Shown here: piece by piece, positions 16,720 through 25,855 of the stretch
Position numbering within the stretch: the first letter of the stretch is position 1
How the letters are laid out: every line of letters starts with the position of its first letter
Assembly: GCA_946482655.1 (NCBI GenBank)
Contig: CAMLSA010000005.1
Coordinates: 1 to 64,000, forward strand
Direction: 5' to 3'
From: an uncultured Sphingomonas sp.
Lineage (GTDB): Bacteria; Pseudomonadota; Alphaproteobacteria; Sphingomonadales; Sphingomonadaceae
DNA length: 64,000 nt
Notes under the pieces: model-generated
The model's database searches: none
What the model saw: the letters and a program-made list of their open reading frames with translations, nothing else
Told to the model about the DNA's origin: nothing
Translations under genes and position numbers: made by a program

Positions 16720-18357
16720 ATGACCGCGGACAGGATCACGACCAGAGATTTGCTCGAGAGACATGCGGCGCAGTGTCCCGACGATGTCTTCGTAACCTAT
16801 CCCGAAGGGGCGTGGACGTGGCGTGAGACGCTCGACTTGGGCCGATCCGTGGCGAACGGGTTGCGCTCCATCGGCGTGCGGCCTGGCGATTATGTCGCTT
16901 CCTGGCTTCCCAACGGCCCTGAGGCGCTGCTGTCGCTCATCGGCGTCAACCTGGCGGGCGCCGCGCAGGTGCCCCTCAACATCGCCTATCGCGGCCGGCC
17001 GCTGGAACATGCCCTGCGAACGTCGCGGGCGTCGGTGCTGATCGTGCACCATGAACTGGCGGAGCATCTTGCAGGATTGGTCGTGCCCGATCTGCATATG
17101 TTGGTCATCGTCGGTGGTGACGGCAAGCCATCGATTTCAAGCTACGAGCATCGGCGGTGGTCCGAACTGGAAGCGGCAGCCCCCGACGATCTGCCGGAAG
17201 AGTGCATCCGCCGTCCGTCCGACGACATGCTGGTCATCTTCACCTCGGGGACGACCGGCCCCTCGAAGGGTGTGCGCTGTTCCTACTATCATCATGACGC
17301 GATCGCCGACTGGTTCAGCGTCGGCGACCTCGGAGCGGACGATCGTGCTCTGATTCTGCTCCCTCTTTTCCATCTCGGTGGCACCGGATGGGTGTTCTGG
17401 GCGATGCGAGCTGGCGCTTCGATCGCGCTGTTGCCACGGTTCGAAACGCGACTTTTCTGGGACTCCGTGGCAACGCTTGGCGCCACGACCTGCACGATGG
17501 TTGGCGCAATGGCGAGCTTCCTGTTGCAGGAACCCGCCCGCGGCTCGGACAGCAGCACGCCTCTGCGCATCGCCCTGGCGACACCGTGGATCGGGCTCTG
17601 GCCCGAATTCTCGGAAAGATTCGGTGTGCAGCTGTGGGCGGGCTTCGGCATGAGCGAGGTCCCCGGGCCGCTCCGGGCGAATATCGGCCAGGATCTGACC
17701 GGGCTTGGCTGGGAGACGTCGCCGGAATGGGAAGTCCGGGTGGTCGACGAACATGATGCGGAACTCCCGGCGGGAGTCCCGGGGCAGATGATCGTCCGCC
17801 ACCGGCGCCCGTGGGTGATCACCCACGGCTATCTGGGAATGCCCGAAGCGACCGCGGAGGCCTGGCGTAACGGCTGGTTCCACACGGGTGACGTCGTATC
17901 GCGCCGACCGGATGGTTCGTACGTCTACGTCGATCGGAACAAGGACTCGATACGCAGGCGCGGCGAGAACATCTCCTCTCTTGAGGTGGAGCTTGAGATC
18001 GTGGCGCACCCGGACGTTGTCGATGCGGCCGCCGTCGCCGTGCCGTCGGAGCAGTCCGATGAGGAGGTGATGGTATTCGTCGTGCTCAAGAAGGATGCCC
18101 GGGTCTCCGGAGAGGAACTGATCGACTTCGTCGCCTCGCGGATGCCGCACTACATGGTTCCTAGATATGTGGAATTTGTCGATGATCTGCCGCGGACGCC
18201 GACCGGGAAGGCGCGGAAGGTGGAACTGCGGCAGAGGGGGATCGGGCCGGCGACGTGGGATCGCGTCGAAGCCGGCATCCACGTGAAGGCGGAACGCTTG
18301 TCTCCTTTGTCGAGAGGGAAGAAGTCCGACGGCGCCGACCTGGGTGGACCGTCATGA
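16720..18357 (+). CDS. Acyl-CoA synthetase (AMP-forming), first of three
   Basis: A 545-residue ANL-superfamily ligase 5 bp after the hydratase. Motifs in order: ATP-binding IFTSGTTGPSKGV (about residues 172-184), GFGMSEV, the hinge HTGDVVSRRPDGSYVYVDRN followed by KDSIRRRGENISSLEVE, and the C-terminal catalytic-lysine motif PRTPTGKARKVELR. It activates a carboxylate to its CoA thioester using ATP in the cytoplasm. As the only ligase in this operon it is probably the entry step that makes the CoA ester used by the following beta-oxidation genes. A C-terminal tail after ELRQRG is longer than in many homologues and overlaps the next gene by 4 bp. Confidence 0.9.
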   Translation: MTADRITTRDLLERHAAQCPDDVFVTYPEGAWTWRETLDLGRSVANGLRSIGVRPGDYVASWLPNGPEALLSLIGVNLAGAAQVPLNIAYRGRPLEHALRTSRASVLIVHHELAEHLAGLVVPDLHMLVIVGGDGKPSISSYEHRRWSELEAAAPDDLPEECIRRPSDDMLVIFTSGTTGPSKGVRCSYYHHDAIADWFSVGDLGADDRALILLPLFHLGGTGWVFWAMRAGASIALLPRFETRLFWDSVATLGATTCTMVGAMASFLLQEPARGSDSSTPLRIALATPWIGLWPEFSERFGVQLWAGFGMSEVPGPLRANIGQDLTGLGWETSPEWEVRVVDEHDAELPAGVPGQMIVRHRRPWVITHGYLGMPEATAEAWRNGWFHTGDVVSRRPDGSYVYVDRNKDSIRRRGENISSLEVELEIVAHPDVVDAAAVAVPSEQSDEEVMVFVVLKKDARVSGEELIDFVASRMPHYMVPRYVEFVDDLPRTPTGKARKVELRQRGIGPATWDRVEAGIHVKAERLSPLSRGKKSDGADLGGPS

Positions 18358-19535
18358 GTGGCGGCGTCATCGCGGTGCTGGCGGGTCTAGGCGAAGCGCC
18401 GCCGACACCGGCTGGTTCCGGCCGGACCGCTGAAGCGCTGACGCTGACCGCGGTCGAGGCTGCCTGCAACGATGCCGGCATCGCCACCAGCCAAGTCGAC
18501 GCGATCCTGAAATACAGTCACGATACGTCGATGTCGTTGCAGGCCCTTGCCGCGACGTTGCGGTGCGATGAGCTGCGATTTGGCCTTGAGATCGGCAGCG
18601 GCGGCGGCAGTGGGCCGGCCCTTCTCGACACCGCAAAGGTCCTCGTGACGTCCGGTGCCGCTTCGGCGGTATTGTGTCACCGCACCATCGTCGGGAACGA
18701 CTGGGTCGCGCGTATGAACATGCCCGACGAAGTACGGCCATATTATATGGACGTCGTCAATTACCTGCGGCCGGTGGGATGGACCGGGTACCTGCACACC
18801 TTCGCCAGCATATATGCCGAGCATGCGGCGCGCTACGGGACGACCCGCGAGGCGCTGGGCCATGTCGTCGGACAGCTGCGTGCGAACGCCGCGCGGAACC
18901 CTCAGGCTGCTTGCGCTGAGCCGCTGTCGCTCGAAGATTATCTGGCGCAGGCACCGCAGATCGGACCGTTTTCGGAGCTCGATGACTTCGCGGTCGGCGA
19001 TGTCGCCGCGGCGGTGATCGTCACCACCGCGGAACGCGCGCGCGAGCTCGGGCTGCGTGGCCCCGTTGCGGAGATCCTGGCGACCGCTCAGTCCCACAAC
19101 GAAGAACCGATGACGTGGTTCGAAAACCGCGTGTTCGCCTCGACGGAGGAAACCACCGTCCGAAACGTGGCGGACATGCTGTACCGGAAATCCGGGCTGA
19201 CGTCCGCGGATATAGATGTCGCGCACCTGTACGACTGCACGAGCTTCACATTCCTGCACAATCTCGAAGAAACGCGGATGTGCGAGCGCGGCGAGGCGGC
19301 TGCGCTCGTTGCGGAGGCGGGTTCGTTGAGCGCCACCGGGCGCTGCCCCGCGAACACCAATGGCGGTGATCTTGCCGGCGGCTACAGCCACGGATTTCGG
19401 CACATCGTCGAGGCGGCGCGCCAGGTGACCGGACGTGCGCACAATCAGGTCGTCGAGGCGGAGACGGCGATGGTGATGGGTGCGTCGGTGGGCCCCACGT
19501 CGGGGGCCATCCTGCGGCGGAGGGAAATGGCATGA
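18354..19535 (+). CDS. SCP-x/Ltp2-type thiolase-fold enzyme (possible retro-aldolase)
   Basis: A 393-residue thiolase-fold protein from the ATG at 18354, overlapping the ligase stop (ATGA). The family's N-terminal half reads IGSGGGSGPALLDTAKVLVT, where true thiolases carry the nucleophilic Cys nearby; no Cys is seen there. The C-terminal half has YDCTSFTFLHNLEE and PANTNGGDLAGGYSHGFRHI, typical of SCP-x/Ltp proteins. The DUF35 gene follows with another ATGA overlap. In steroid side-chain degradation Ltp2 plus a DUF35 domain performs retro-aldol cleavage of a beta-hydroxyacyl-CoA. That role is an inference from the pair and the missing Cys; an ordinary thiolase role cannot be excluded. Confidence 0.78.
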   Translation: MSGGVIAVLAGLGEAPPTPAGSGRTAEALTLTAVEAACNDAGIATSQVDAILKYSHDTSMSLQALAATLRCDELRFGLEIGSGGGSGPALLDTAKVLVTSGAASAVLCHRTIVGNDWVARMNMPDEVRPYYMDVVNYLRPVGWTGYLHTFASIYAEHAARYGTTREALGHVVGQLRANAARNPQAACAEPLSLEDYLAQAPQIGPFSELDDFAVGDVAAAVIVTTAERARELGLRGPVAEILATAQSHNEEPMTWFENRVFASTEETTVRNVADMLYRKSGLTSADIDVAHLYDCTSFTFLHNLEETRMCERGEAAALVAEAGSLSATGRCPANTNGGDLAGGYSHGFRHIVEAARQVTGRAHNQVVEAETAMVMGASVGPTSGAILRRREMA

Positions 19536-19987
19536 CGCGCGACCTCACCTGTCGGGTAGATGCCGGCACGCAGGCGCTGGCCGCCGATTTCGCAGAGCTT
19601 GGCGCCGGACCTGACGGCTGGCACGTGCAGGAGTGCGACGCCTGCTCGGGCGGCTGCTTCCCACCTCGACTCCGTTGTCCGCATTGCGGCTCGGCCGAGT
19701 TGCGGTGGGCGCCCGTGGGCGCGTCGGCGACGCTCGCCAGCGTCATTCTGGTGCGTGGCATCAATCCCCGGCACAAGCCGCAACGAGCGCTGCGGCGGCC
19801 GGAAGGCTATGCCTCCGGAATCGTGGTGCTCGATCGCTGGCCGAATGTGCGGTTCCCCGTCCTGATCGAAGGTGAGGACGCCGGCGTGGCGCAGGTCGGC
19901 ATGCGCGTGGCGATTGGAACGGCAATCGTGGCGGATCGCTCCGTGCCGAGCGCGCGGCTTCAGCATGGGGATCATCCGCCCGCCTGA
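19532..19987 (+). CDS. DUF35/OB-fold zinc-ribbon protein, partner of the thiolase-fold enzyme
   Basis: A 151-residue protein with a rubredoxin-like zinc ribbon, Cys35-x2-Cys38 and Cys49-x2-Cys52 (CDACSGGC ... CPHC). An OB fold follows (GASATLASVILVRGINP ... VVLDRWPNVRFPVLIEGED). DUF35 proteins are CoA-binding partners that bind thiolase-fold or hydratase subunits and are needed for their activity. The 4-bp overlap with the upstream SCP-x gene strongly suggests a two-subunit enzyme made in equal amounts. Confidence 0.83.
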   Translation: MTRDLTCRVDAGTQALAADFAELGAGPDGWHVQECDACSGGCFPPRLRCPHCGSAELRWAPVGASATLASVILVRGINPRHKPQRALRRPEGYASGIVVLDRWPNVRFPVLIEGEDAGVAQVGMRVAIGTAIVADRSVPSARLQHGDHPPA

Positions 19988-20058
19988 GGGCGCGGTAGAC
20001 TTCGCCGGCTACGGAGCAGGACAACTGGACACCCCTCGGGCTGTCCACATCTTAGGAA

Positions 20059-21285
20059 ATGAGGCAGCGGGTGGACTTCGGATATTCAGATAGAACAAGG
20101 GATCTGGTCGCACGTGTCCGCGCGTTCATGAACGAGCGCGTCATCCCGGCGGAAGCCGTCTATGAACGGCAGTTGTTTGAACAGGGCAATCCTCACCAAC
20201 TGCCGGCGGTGCTCGCCGGGCTCAAGGCCGACGCACGGAAGTTGGGGTTGTGGAATCTGGCCATGACGCATGGCAACTGGGGCGCCGGGCTGACCAACCT
20301 GGAATATGCGCCCATCGCCGAGGAGATGGGCCGTTCGCTAATCGGCAACGAAACCTTCAACTGTGCGGCACCGGATACGGGCAACATGGAGCTTCTCGCG
20401 CTGTTCGGTACGCCCGAGCAGCAGAAGGAGTTTCTCGAGCCGCTCCTGTCGGGAGACGCCAAGTCGGCATTCGCCATGACCGAACCCGAGGTCGCCAGTT
20501 CGGATGCGACCAACATCCGCACCCGGATCGAGCGCGATGGCGATCATTATGTCGTGAACGGCCTGAAGTGGTTCAGTTCCGGCATTCTCGATCCGGCCTG
20601 CAAGCTGGTGATCGTGATGGGCCTGACAAATCCAGACGCCGATCCGCATCATCGGCAAAGCATGCTTCTTGTGCCACGGGAGACGCCGGGGATCGAGGTG
20701 CTCCGCGATCTGTCCTATTTCGGCTATACCGACCGTATGGGACATGGCGAGACGCTGTTCGACAATGTGCGCGTGCCCGTGGCAAATCTGCTGGGCGGCG
20801 AGGGGCAGGGCTTTGCTCTTGCGCAGGGACGGCTGGGCCCGGGCCGCATGCACTATGGCATGCGGGCGATCGGCATCGCCGAAAGGGCGCTCGAATTGAT
20901 GACCCGGCGCGTGCTGACGCGACGGGCGTTTGGTGGTCTTTTGTCCGAGCGCGGCGTGATCCGGGAGTGGATCGCGCGGAGCAGGATCGAGATCGAGGAA
21001 GCGCGGCTCATGGTGCTGCGCTCCGCCTGGCTGATGGATACCGTCGGCAACCGGGCGGCGCGGATGGAGGTTGCCGCGATCAAGGTCAGCGCGATGGGGG
21101 TCGCTCACCGCGTGCTCGATCGTGCCATTCAGGCCTATGGAGGTGCGGGGGTGACGGATGATGTGCCGCTCGCCCGGCTCTATGCCCTAACCCGCGCGCT
21201 CCGCATCGCGGATGGTCCGGACGAGGTTCATCTGCGAACGATCGCAAAGCTCGAACTGGCGAAATACCGGGATCTTCCAAGCTGA
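20059..21285 (+). CDS. Acyl-CoA dehydrogenase, ACAD10/11-like
   Basis: A 408-residue flavoenzyme. FAD/substrate segments are SAFAMTEPEVASSDATNI (about residues 136-153) and KWFSSGILDP. The C-terminal AYGGAGVTDDVPLARLYALT followed by RALRIADGPDEVHLRTIAK matches the ACAD10/11 subgroup, whose catalytic Glu lies in the GPDEVH motif. In mammals ACAD11 fuses such a domain to an aminoglycoside-phosphotransferase-like kinase. Here a matching kinase is separate, at 25856 in the same operon. The start at 20059 (MRQRVDFG) has only a weak ribosome site, and an in-frame GTG (VDFG) lies 12 nt later. Confidence 0.85.
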   Translation: MRQRVDFGYSDRTRDLVARVRAFMNERVIPAEAVYERQLFEQGNPHQLPAVLAGLKADARKLGLWNLAMTHGNWGAGLTNLEYAPIAEEMGRSLIGNETFNCAAPDTGNMELLALFGTPEQQKEFLEPLLSGDAKSAFAMTEPEVASSDATNIRTRIERDGDHYVVNGLKWFSSGILDPACKLVIVMGLTNPDADPHHRQSMLLVPRETPGIEVLRDLSYFGYTDRMGHGETLFDNVRVPVANLLGGEGQGFALAQGRLGPGRMHYGMRAIGIAERALELMTRRVLTRRAFGGLLSERGVIREWIARSRIEIEEARLMVLRSAWLMDTVGNRAARMEVAAIKVSAMGVAHRVLDRAIQAYGGAGVTDDVPLARLYALTRALRIADGPDEVHLRTIAKLELAKYRDLPS

Positions 21286-21375
21286 TGCCGTGCGCCGGTC
21301 CTCGGCCATGCCGGAATGATCTCCAGCGCCGGTCAGGTTCTTGTCCAATCAGCTCAGTCCGAAGGAGTCACCGTT

Positions 21376-22548
21376 ATGCGCGAAGCCGTCATAGTGTCCA
21401 CCGCACGCACCCCGATCGGTCGCGCCTATCGAGGCGCGTTCAACGCGACGCCCGCGCCGACGCTTGCCGCGCATGCGATCCGCGCTGCGGTGGAGCGGGC
21501 GGGCGTCGATCCAGCCGAGGTCGATGATTGCGTGATCGGTGCCGCGCTGCCGCAAGGCGGGCAGCATACGATCGGGCGCACCGCGGCCTTGCGCGCGGGA
21601 TTGCCGGTGAGCGTGCCCGGCGTGACGATCGACCGGCAGTGTGCCTCCGGTCTGATGGCCGTCGCGAATGCCGCGCATCAGGTGATCTTCGATCGGATGG
21701 ACGTCGTGGTGGCCGGCGGCGTGGAGTCGATTTCGCTGGTGCAGACATCCGCGCTGCGCATCGACACCGATCCTGAACTGCTCGCGATGGTGCCGGACAT
21801 CTACATGCCGATGTTGCAGACGGCGGAGGTCGTGGCGAAGCGCTATGGGATCGGTCGCGAACAGCAGGACGCCTACAGCCTTCGTTCGCAGCAACTGACC
21901 GCACAGGCACAGGCCGCAGGAGCGTTCGCCGACGAGATCGTGCCCGTCACGGCAACGATGTCGGTCACCGACAAGGCGACTGGCGAGACGTCGATCAAGC
22001 AGGTCACGCTCACCAAGGACGAGGGCAACCGTGCCGATACCACCGCCGAAGGGCTTGCGGCGCTGAAGACCGTTGTCGAGGGGGGCGTCATCACAGCCGG
22101 CAACGCCAGCCAGCTTTCCGACGGCGCTTCCGCGACCGTCGTGATGGAAGCAGCGCTCGCGGCGAAACGCGGACTAAGCCCCCTTGGCCGCTATATCGGC
22201 ATGGCGGTCGTGGGCACCGCGCCGGACGAGATGGGGATTGGCCCGGTGTTCGCGGTACCCCGGCTTCTCGATCGGTTCGGGTTGAAAATGGACGACATCG
22301 GCCTTTGGGAGCTCAACGAGGCGTTCGCCGTCCAGGTGCTCTATTGCAGGGACCGGCTCGGCATTCCCGACGACCGCCTCAACGTCGACGGCGGCGCGAT
22401 CTCGATCGGACATCCCTACGGTATGTCGGGTGCGCGCATGGTCGGCCATGCGCTGCTGGCGGGCAAGCGGCGCGGCGCCAAGCATGTCGTCGTGACGATG
22501 TGCGTCGGCGGCGGCATGGGCGCCGCCGGGCTGTTCGAGGTTCTGTGA
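21376..22548 (+). CDS. Thiolase (acetyl-CoA acyltransferase)
   Basis: A 390-residue thiolase from the ATG at 21376, with AAGGAGT upstream. All catalytic elements are present: nucleophile Cys89 ([12 protein letters not shown]), His346 ([14 protein letters not shown]) and Cys376 ([12 protein letters not shown]), plus NEAF. It cleaves a 3-ketoacyl-CoA with CoA, the last step of a beta-oxidation turn. In contrast to the SCP-x protein upstream it has a complete active site, so the operon contains both a conventional thiolase and a probable aldolase-type enzyme. A 236-bp AT-rich gap follows before the enoyl-CoA hydratase. Confidence 0.92.
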   Translation: MREAVIVSTARTPIGRAYRGAFNATPAPTLAAHAIRAAVERAGVDPAEVDDCVIGAALPQGGQHTIGRTAALRAGLPVSVPGVTIDRQCASGLMAVANAAHQVIFDRMDVVVAGGVESISLVQTSALRIDTDPELLAMVPDIYMPMLQTAEVVAKRYGIGREQQDAYSLRSQQLTAQAQAAGAFADEIVPVTATMSVTDKATGETSIKQVTLTKDEGNRADTTAEGLAALKTVVEGGVITAGNASQLSDGASATVVMEAALAAKRGLSPLGRYIGMAVVGTAPDEMGIGPVFAVPRLLDRFGLKMDDIGLWELNEAFAVQVLYCRDRLGIPDDRLNVDGGAISIGHPYGMSGARMVGHALLAGKRRGAKHVVVTMCVGGGMGAAGLFEVL

Positions 22549-22594
22549 GCATGGCACGTGCAGGGAGCGGGCGAGGGCTATCGTCCAAACTTCG

Positions 22595-22608
22595 ACCGAC
22601 CGGGCGGG
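22595..22608. promoter_or_regulatory. Operator-like site of the ACCGACCGGACGGT family
   Basis: ACCGACCGGGCGGG, 47 bp after the thiolase stop. Ten-base core ACCGACCGGG-type match to the other sites. With the site at 22755 it suggests an internal regulated promoter in the operon. Confidence 0.45.
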
Positions 22609-22629
22609 CAGCGGCGCTTTTTGTTTCCA

Positions 22630-22643
22630 GCTGTTCAAACAGC
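22630..22643. repeat. Dyad GCTGTT-CA-AACAGC in AT-rich gap
   Basis: GCTGTTCAAACAGC is a perfect 6-bp inverted repeat with a 2-bp centre, in an AT-rich stretch (22615-22730) unlike the surrounding GC-rich genes. It could be a binding site or part of a weak terminator/promoter between the thiolase and the enoyl-CoA hydratase. Confidence 0.45.
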
Positions 22644-22754
22644 ACGCGTGGAAATTTTTAATAGAGTTTGAAATAATTATGGAAAAACAGCAACATATGC
22701 CGAAAATAAGATTTGATCTGCACTTCAACGCACCGACTTCCGTTCTGCTTGCAG

Positions 22755-22775
22755 TCCGACCAGTCGGGTGATACG
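22755..22775. promoter_or_regulatory. Operator-like site just upstream of the enoyl-CoA hydratase
   Basis: TCCGACCAGTCGGG contains the perfect dyad CCGAC-CA-GTCGG and continues into GTGATACG. GTCGGGTGATACG (22763-22775) is identical to 35819-35831 upstream of the Rieske gene. The site ends only 9 bp before the ATG at 22785. Confidence 0.6.
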
Positions 22776-22784
22776 GAATCTGAT

Positions 22785-23555
22785 ATGACCTTTGCAAATC
22801 TCTCCATCTCGACGCGCGATCGTGTGGCGACGGTGACGGTGCGGCGGCCCCCCGTGAACGCGATCGATCTGCCGACATACGCTCAGATCAAGCTCGCCTT
22901 CTCGACAATTCGCGATCTCGCGCCTGACGCCTTGGTGGTGATCTTGACGGGCGAGGGCAAGCATTTTTGTGGTGGTAACGATCTCCACGAGTTCGCGACC
23001 ATGACGCCGGACAATACGCCGGTACGGATGCTGCAGATTCGGGAAGCCTTCCTGGCGATCTATGACTGCGCGCTTCCGGTCATCGCAGCGGTGCGGGGTG
23101 TGGCGGCGGGCACGGGCGTCGCCTTGGCGGGTTCCTGTGACATGGTCATCGCCGGGGAGAGCGCCAGGTTCAGCCTTCCGGAGATTCAGGTCGGGGCGAT
23201 GGGTGGTGCCAAGCATCTCTCGCGGCTCGCGCCACAGGGGGTCGTGCGCCGCATGCATCTTACGGCAGACATGCTTACGGCGGCAGAGCTCATGCCGTAT
23301 GGCGGGATCGTCAAGGTTGTTCCGGATGAGGCGCTGTTGGATGAGGCGCATGCGCTTGCGGCCAGGGTTACCCGGCACAGCCCTGTCGCGATCCGGATCG
23401 CGAAGCGAAGTCTCAACCAGATCGAATATATGGACCTGCGTTCGGGCTACCAGTTCGAACAGGGCCTTACCGCGGAACTATCGGGCTATAGCGATTCGAA
23501 GGAGGCGATCGCGGCGTTTTTCGAGAAACGGGCGCCTCGGTACACGGGTCGCTGA
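22785..23555 (+). CDS. Enoyl-CoA hydratase/isomerase (crotonase family)
   Basis: A 256-residue crotonase-fold protein from the ATG at 22785 (MTFANLSISTRDRVATVTVR). The oxyanion-hole segments are GKHFCGGNDLHEF and AVRGVAAGTGVALAGSCDMV; the position of the first catalytic Glu of classical hydratases (AGSCD here) is not Glu. FSLPEIQVGAMGGAKHLSRL follows. It may be a hydratase, isomerase or another crotonase-type CoA enzyme. An operator-like site and an AT-rich gap precede it, so it may start a second transcript with the following genes; the next gene begins 3 bp after its stop. Confidence 0.85.
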   Translation: MTFANLSISTRDRVATVTVRRPPVNAIDLPTYAQIKLAFSTIRDLAPDALVVILTGEGKHFCGGNDLHEFATMTPDNTPVRMLQIREAFLAIYDCALPVIAAVRGVAAGTGVALAGSCDMVIAGESARFSLPEIQVGAMGGAKHLSRLAPQGVVRRMHLTADMLTAAELMPYGGIVKVVPDEALLDEAHALAARVTRHSPVAIRIAKRSLNQIEYMDLRSGYQFEQGLTAELSGYSDSKEAIAAFFEKRAPRYTGR

Positions 23556-23558
23556 GCG

Positions 23559-24734
23559 ATGGCGACCGAAGCCAACTTGGCCCCCGATCTGGACCAATAC
23601 AGGTCCACAGTGCGATCGTGGTTGGGACGGGCCAAAATTCCGGCTGTCCCTCTGGACCTGGACGAGCGGGTCGAGGTGCTGAAGGTGTGGCAGGCCGAAC
23701 TCTATGCGGCCGGATGGGTCGGGATATCCTGGTCCCGCGAGTCCGGCGGTCAGGGCCTGACCGCCTTGCACCAGCTGGTCTTTTCGGAGGAGCTTGCCCG
23801 AGCGGGTGCGCCCATGCCGATCGGGCTTATCGGCCTCGACGTGGTTGGGCCGTCGATCGACTCCTATGGGACGGAGGAGCAGCGGCGGACGTTGCTGCCG
23901 CCTCTTCTGTCCGGCGAGGAATTGTGGTGCCAAGGCTTTTCCGAGCCGTCCGCCGGCTCGGATCTGGCGTCGCTGCGCACGGTAGCCCGCATCGAGGGCG
24001 ACAACTTCATCATCAATGGCCAAAAGGTCTGGACATCCTTCGCGCACAAGGCGCGGTGGTGCGCCCTGCTGGCCCGCACCGACAACCAGGCGGCAAAGCA
24101 CCGCGGCATCAGCTACATCGTGGTCGACATGAAGTCGCCGGGTGTCACGGTTCGTCCGCTAGTGCAGATGACCGGCGACAGCGAATTCTGCGAAGTCTTC
24201 TTCGACGATGTCGTGGTGCCGAGAAGCAATCTCGTGGGTGAGCTGAACGAAGGGTGGAAGATCGCCCAGGACACTTTGAGCCATGAGCGAGGATCGTACA
24301 CGCTGCGCCGCATGGTTGAGTACGACGTCGCGGTCGAGGAGGCGATCAAGGAAGTTCGCGCGTATACCGACGCCGGGGGGCGGCTGCCGGCGCGCACGGC
24401 GGAACAGCTGGGCAAGGCCTATGTCGCGGTACGCGGCCTGGAGGCGCTCACCCGCAAGACGATGCAGCGCAAGCTCCGTCACGAGATCCCCAGCCCGTTC
24501 GATTCGATCGACAAACTGAGCCTGAACGAAACCGAGCAGCGCATATTCGCCGCCATCAGCGATCTCCTCGGGCCATTCAGGACGGTCGGGGCGGGCCGGG
24601 ACGGTGCCGGCCTCGACAGCGCGCGCTGGGTCAAGGAACATTACTACTCTCGCGCCGCCTCGATCTACGGCGGGACTTCGCAGGTTCAGAAGAACATCAT
24701 TGCCGATCGGATGCTGGAGCTGCCCCGTGGATGA
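23559..24734 (+). CDS. Acyl-CoA dehydrogenase, subunit A of an adjacent pair
   Basis: A 391-residue flavoprotein 3 bp after the hydratase. Motifs: WCQGFSEPSAGSDLASLRT (substrate/FAD loop, about residues 126-144), GQKVWTSFAH and the C-terminal SIYGGTSQVQKNIIADRMLE. The Glu found in IYEGT of short-chain ACADs is Gly here, as in FadE-type enzymes whose base lies elsewhere. It overlaps the next ACAD gene by 8 bp. Neighbouring unlike ACAD genes often encode heterotetramers specialised for bulky substrates (the ChsE1-ChsE2 arrangement in steroid degraders); that is the likely assembly here. Confidence 0.88.
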   Translation: MATEANLAPDLDQYRSTVRSWLGRAKIPAVPLDLDERVEVLKVWQAELYAAGWVGISWSRESGGQGLTALHQLVFSEELARAGAPMPIGLIGLDVVGPSIDSYGTEEQRRTLLPPLLSGEELWCQGFSEPSAGSDLASLRTVARIEGDNFIINGQKVWTSFAHKARWCALLARTDNQAAKHRGISYIVVDMKSPGVTVRPLVQMTGDSEFCEVFFDDVVVPRSNLVGELNEGWKIAQDTLSHERGSYTLRRMVEYDVAVEEAIKEVRAYTDAGGRLPARTAEQLGKAYVAVRGLEALTRKTMQRKLRHEIPSPFDSIDKLSLNETEQRIFAAISDLLGPFRTVGAGRDGAGLDSARWVKEHYYSRAASIYGGTSQVQKNIIADRMLELPRG

Positions 24735-25830
24735 TTCAGGCGAAGAGCTCCTGAAGGGCGTCCGCGCCTTCCTGGCACGGCGATACGACGATCAGACCCG
24801 GCTGGCCATCCTCGAGGGGCGGGACAACGGATCATCGTTGGTCGCCATGGCAGCCGAGGAAGGCTGGTTCTATCTGGCGGTTCCCGAAGTGGCGGACGGG
24901 ATGGGGATCGATCCTGCCGACCTCGTCCCGAGCTTCAGGGCGTTCGGCGAGCAACTGCTCGTGGGGCCGTATTTTGAACACATGGTGCTGCCGGCGCTCT
25001 TGATCGCGGGCGTTGCCCTCGATGCGGATCAACTCACGCGGTTGGGACGGGTCACGCGCGGCGATGCCCGGCTCGCCTTCGTCGATCCGGCGGCGAGCCT
25101 TGATTGGCAACTCGGTGCCGTCGCCATCGAGAACGGCGAACTTGCCGGCTCGGTCGCCTTGGTGCGCTTCGCCAGGGGGAGCACGGAGCTTTTGGTGGCC
25201 GCTCAGGACGAGACCGGGCGAAGCCAGCTGGCCTTGGTCGATGCGCTGGCAGCCGGCGTGGATATGACGGATCTGCCGAGCGCCGATCCGGGGACCACCA
25301 TCGCCCGGATTCGCTTCGACCGTGTCGCGGTTGCCAAGGGCGACATTCTTGCTGAAGGCGCGGACGCCGACCGCCTCCTAGTGAAAATCCGGGCCTGGAC
25401 GCGTATAGCGGCGGCGGCCGAACTGACTGGGATCGCCCGTCGTGCGTTGGATCTTTCGCTGTCCTACATCGTCGAGCGCGAGCAGTTCGGCAAGCCCATC
25501 GCAACGTTTCAGGCGGTCCGTCACCTCGCTGCGTCGGCGGCCCAGCGGGTTGTCCAGCTCGAATGCCTGGCGGAGGCGGTTGCGCTGGACGCACCGAACC
25601 GGTCCGACGCGGATCTGGAACTCGCCGCGATGTCGTACAAGGCCGCGGCTGCCGAACTCGCCCGGAGCGTGGTCGAGGACTCGATCCAGATGCATGGCGG
25701 GATCGGGTTCACCTACGAATATGAGCTCCAGTGGCATTATAAGCGCGCCTTGGCCCTGCGCAGCTGGTACGGCGATGAAACGGAGCTATACAGCGCGATC
25801 GGCAGGATCCGACTTGCAGAGCCGGCATGA
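24727..25830 (+). CDS. Acyl-CoA dehydrogenase, subunit B of the pair
   Basis: A 367-residue ACAD starting at a GTG (24727) inside the end of the upstream ACAD gene (8-bp overlap); the longer upstream reading is an out-of-phase run through that gene. It has the C-terminal ACAD helices: LSYIVEREQFGKPIATFQAV, then DSIQMHGGIGFTYEYELQWH and YKRALALRSW. The N-terminal half is more diverged and lacks the usual FAD-loop S-E-P motif, so this subunit may be partly non-catalytic, as in heteromeric ACADs. Translational coupling supports a complex with the previous protein. Confidence 0.85.
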   Translation: MDDSGEELLKGVRAFLARRYDDQTRLAILEGRDNGSSLVAMAAEEGWFYLAVPEVADGMGIDPADLVPSFRAFGEQLLVGPYFEHMVLPALLIAGVALDADQLTRLGRVTRGDARLAFVDPAASLDWQLGAVAIENGELAGSVALVRFARGSTELLVAAQDETGRSQLALVDALAAGVDMTDLPSADPGTTIARIRFDRVAVAKGDILAEGADADRLLVKIRAWTRIAAAAELTGIARRALDLSLSYIVEREQFGKPIATFQAVRHLAASAAQRVVQLECLAEAVALDAPNRSDADLELAAMSYKAAAAELARSVVEDSIQMHGGIGFTYEYELQWHYKRALALRSWYGDETELYSAIGRIRLAEPA

Positions 25831-25855
25831 CCGATCACCTCGCGGAAGGACGGTA

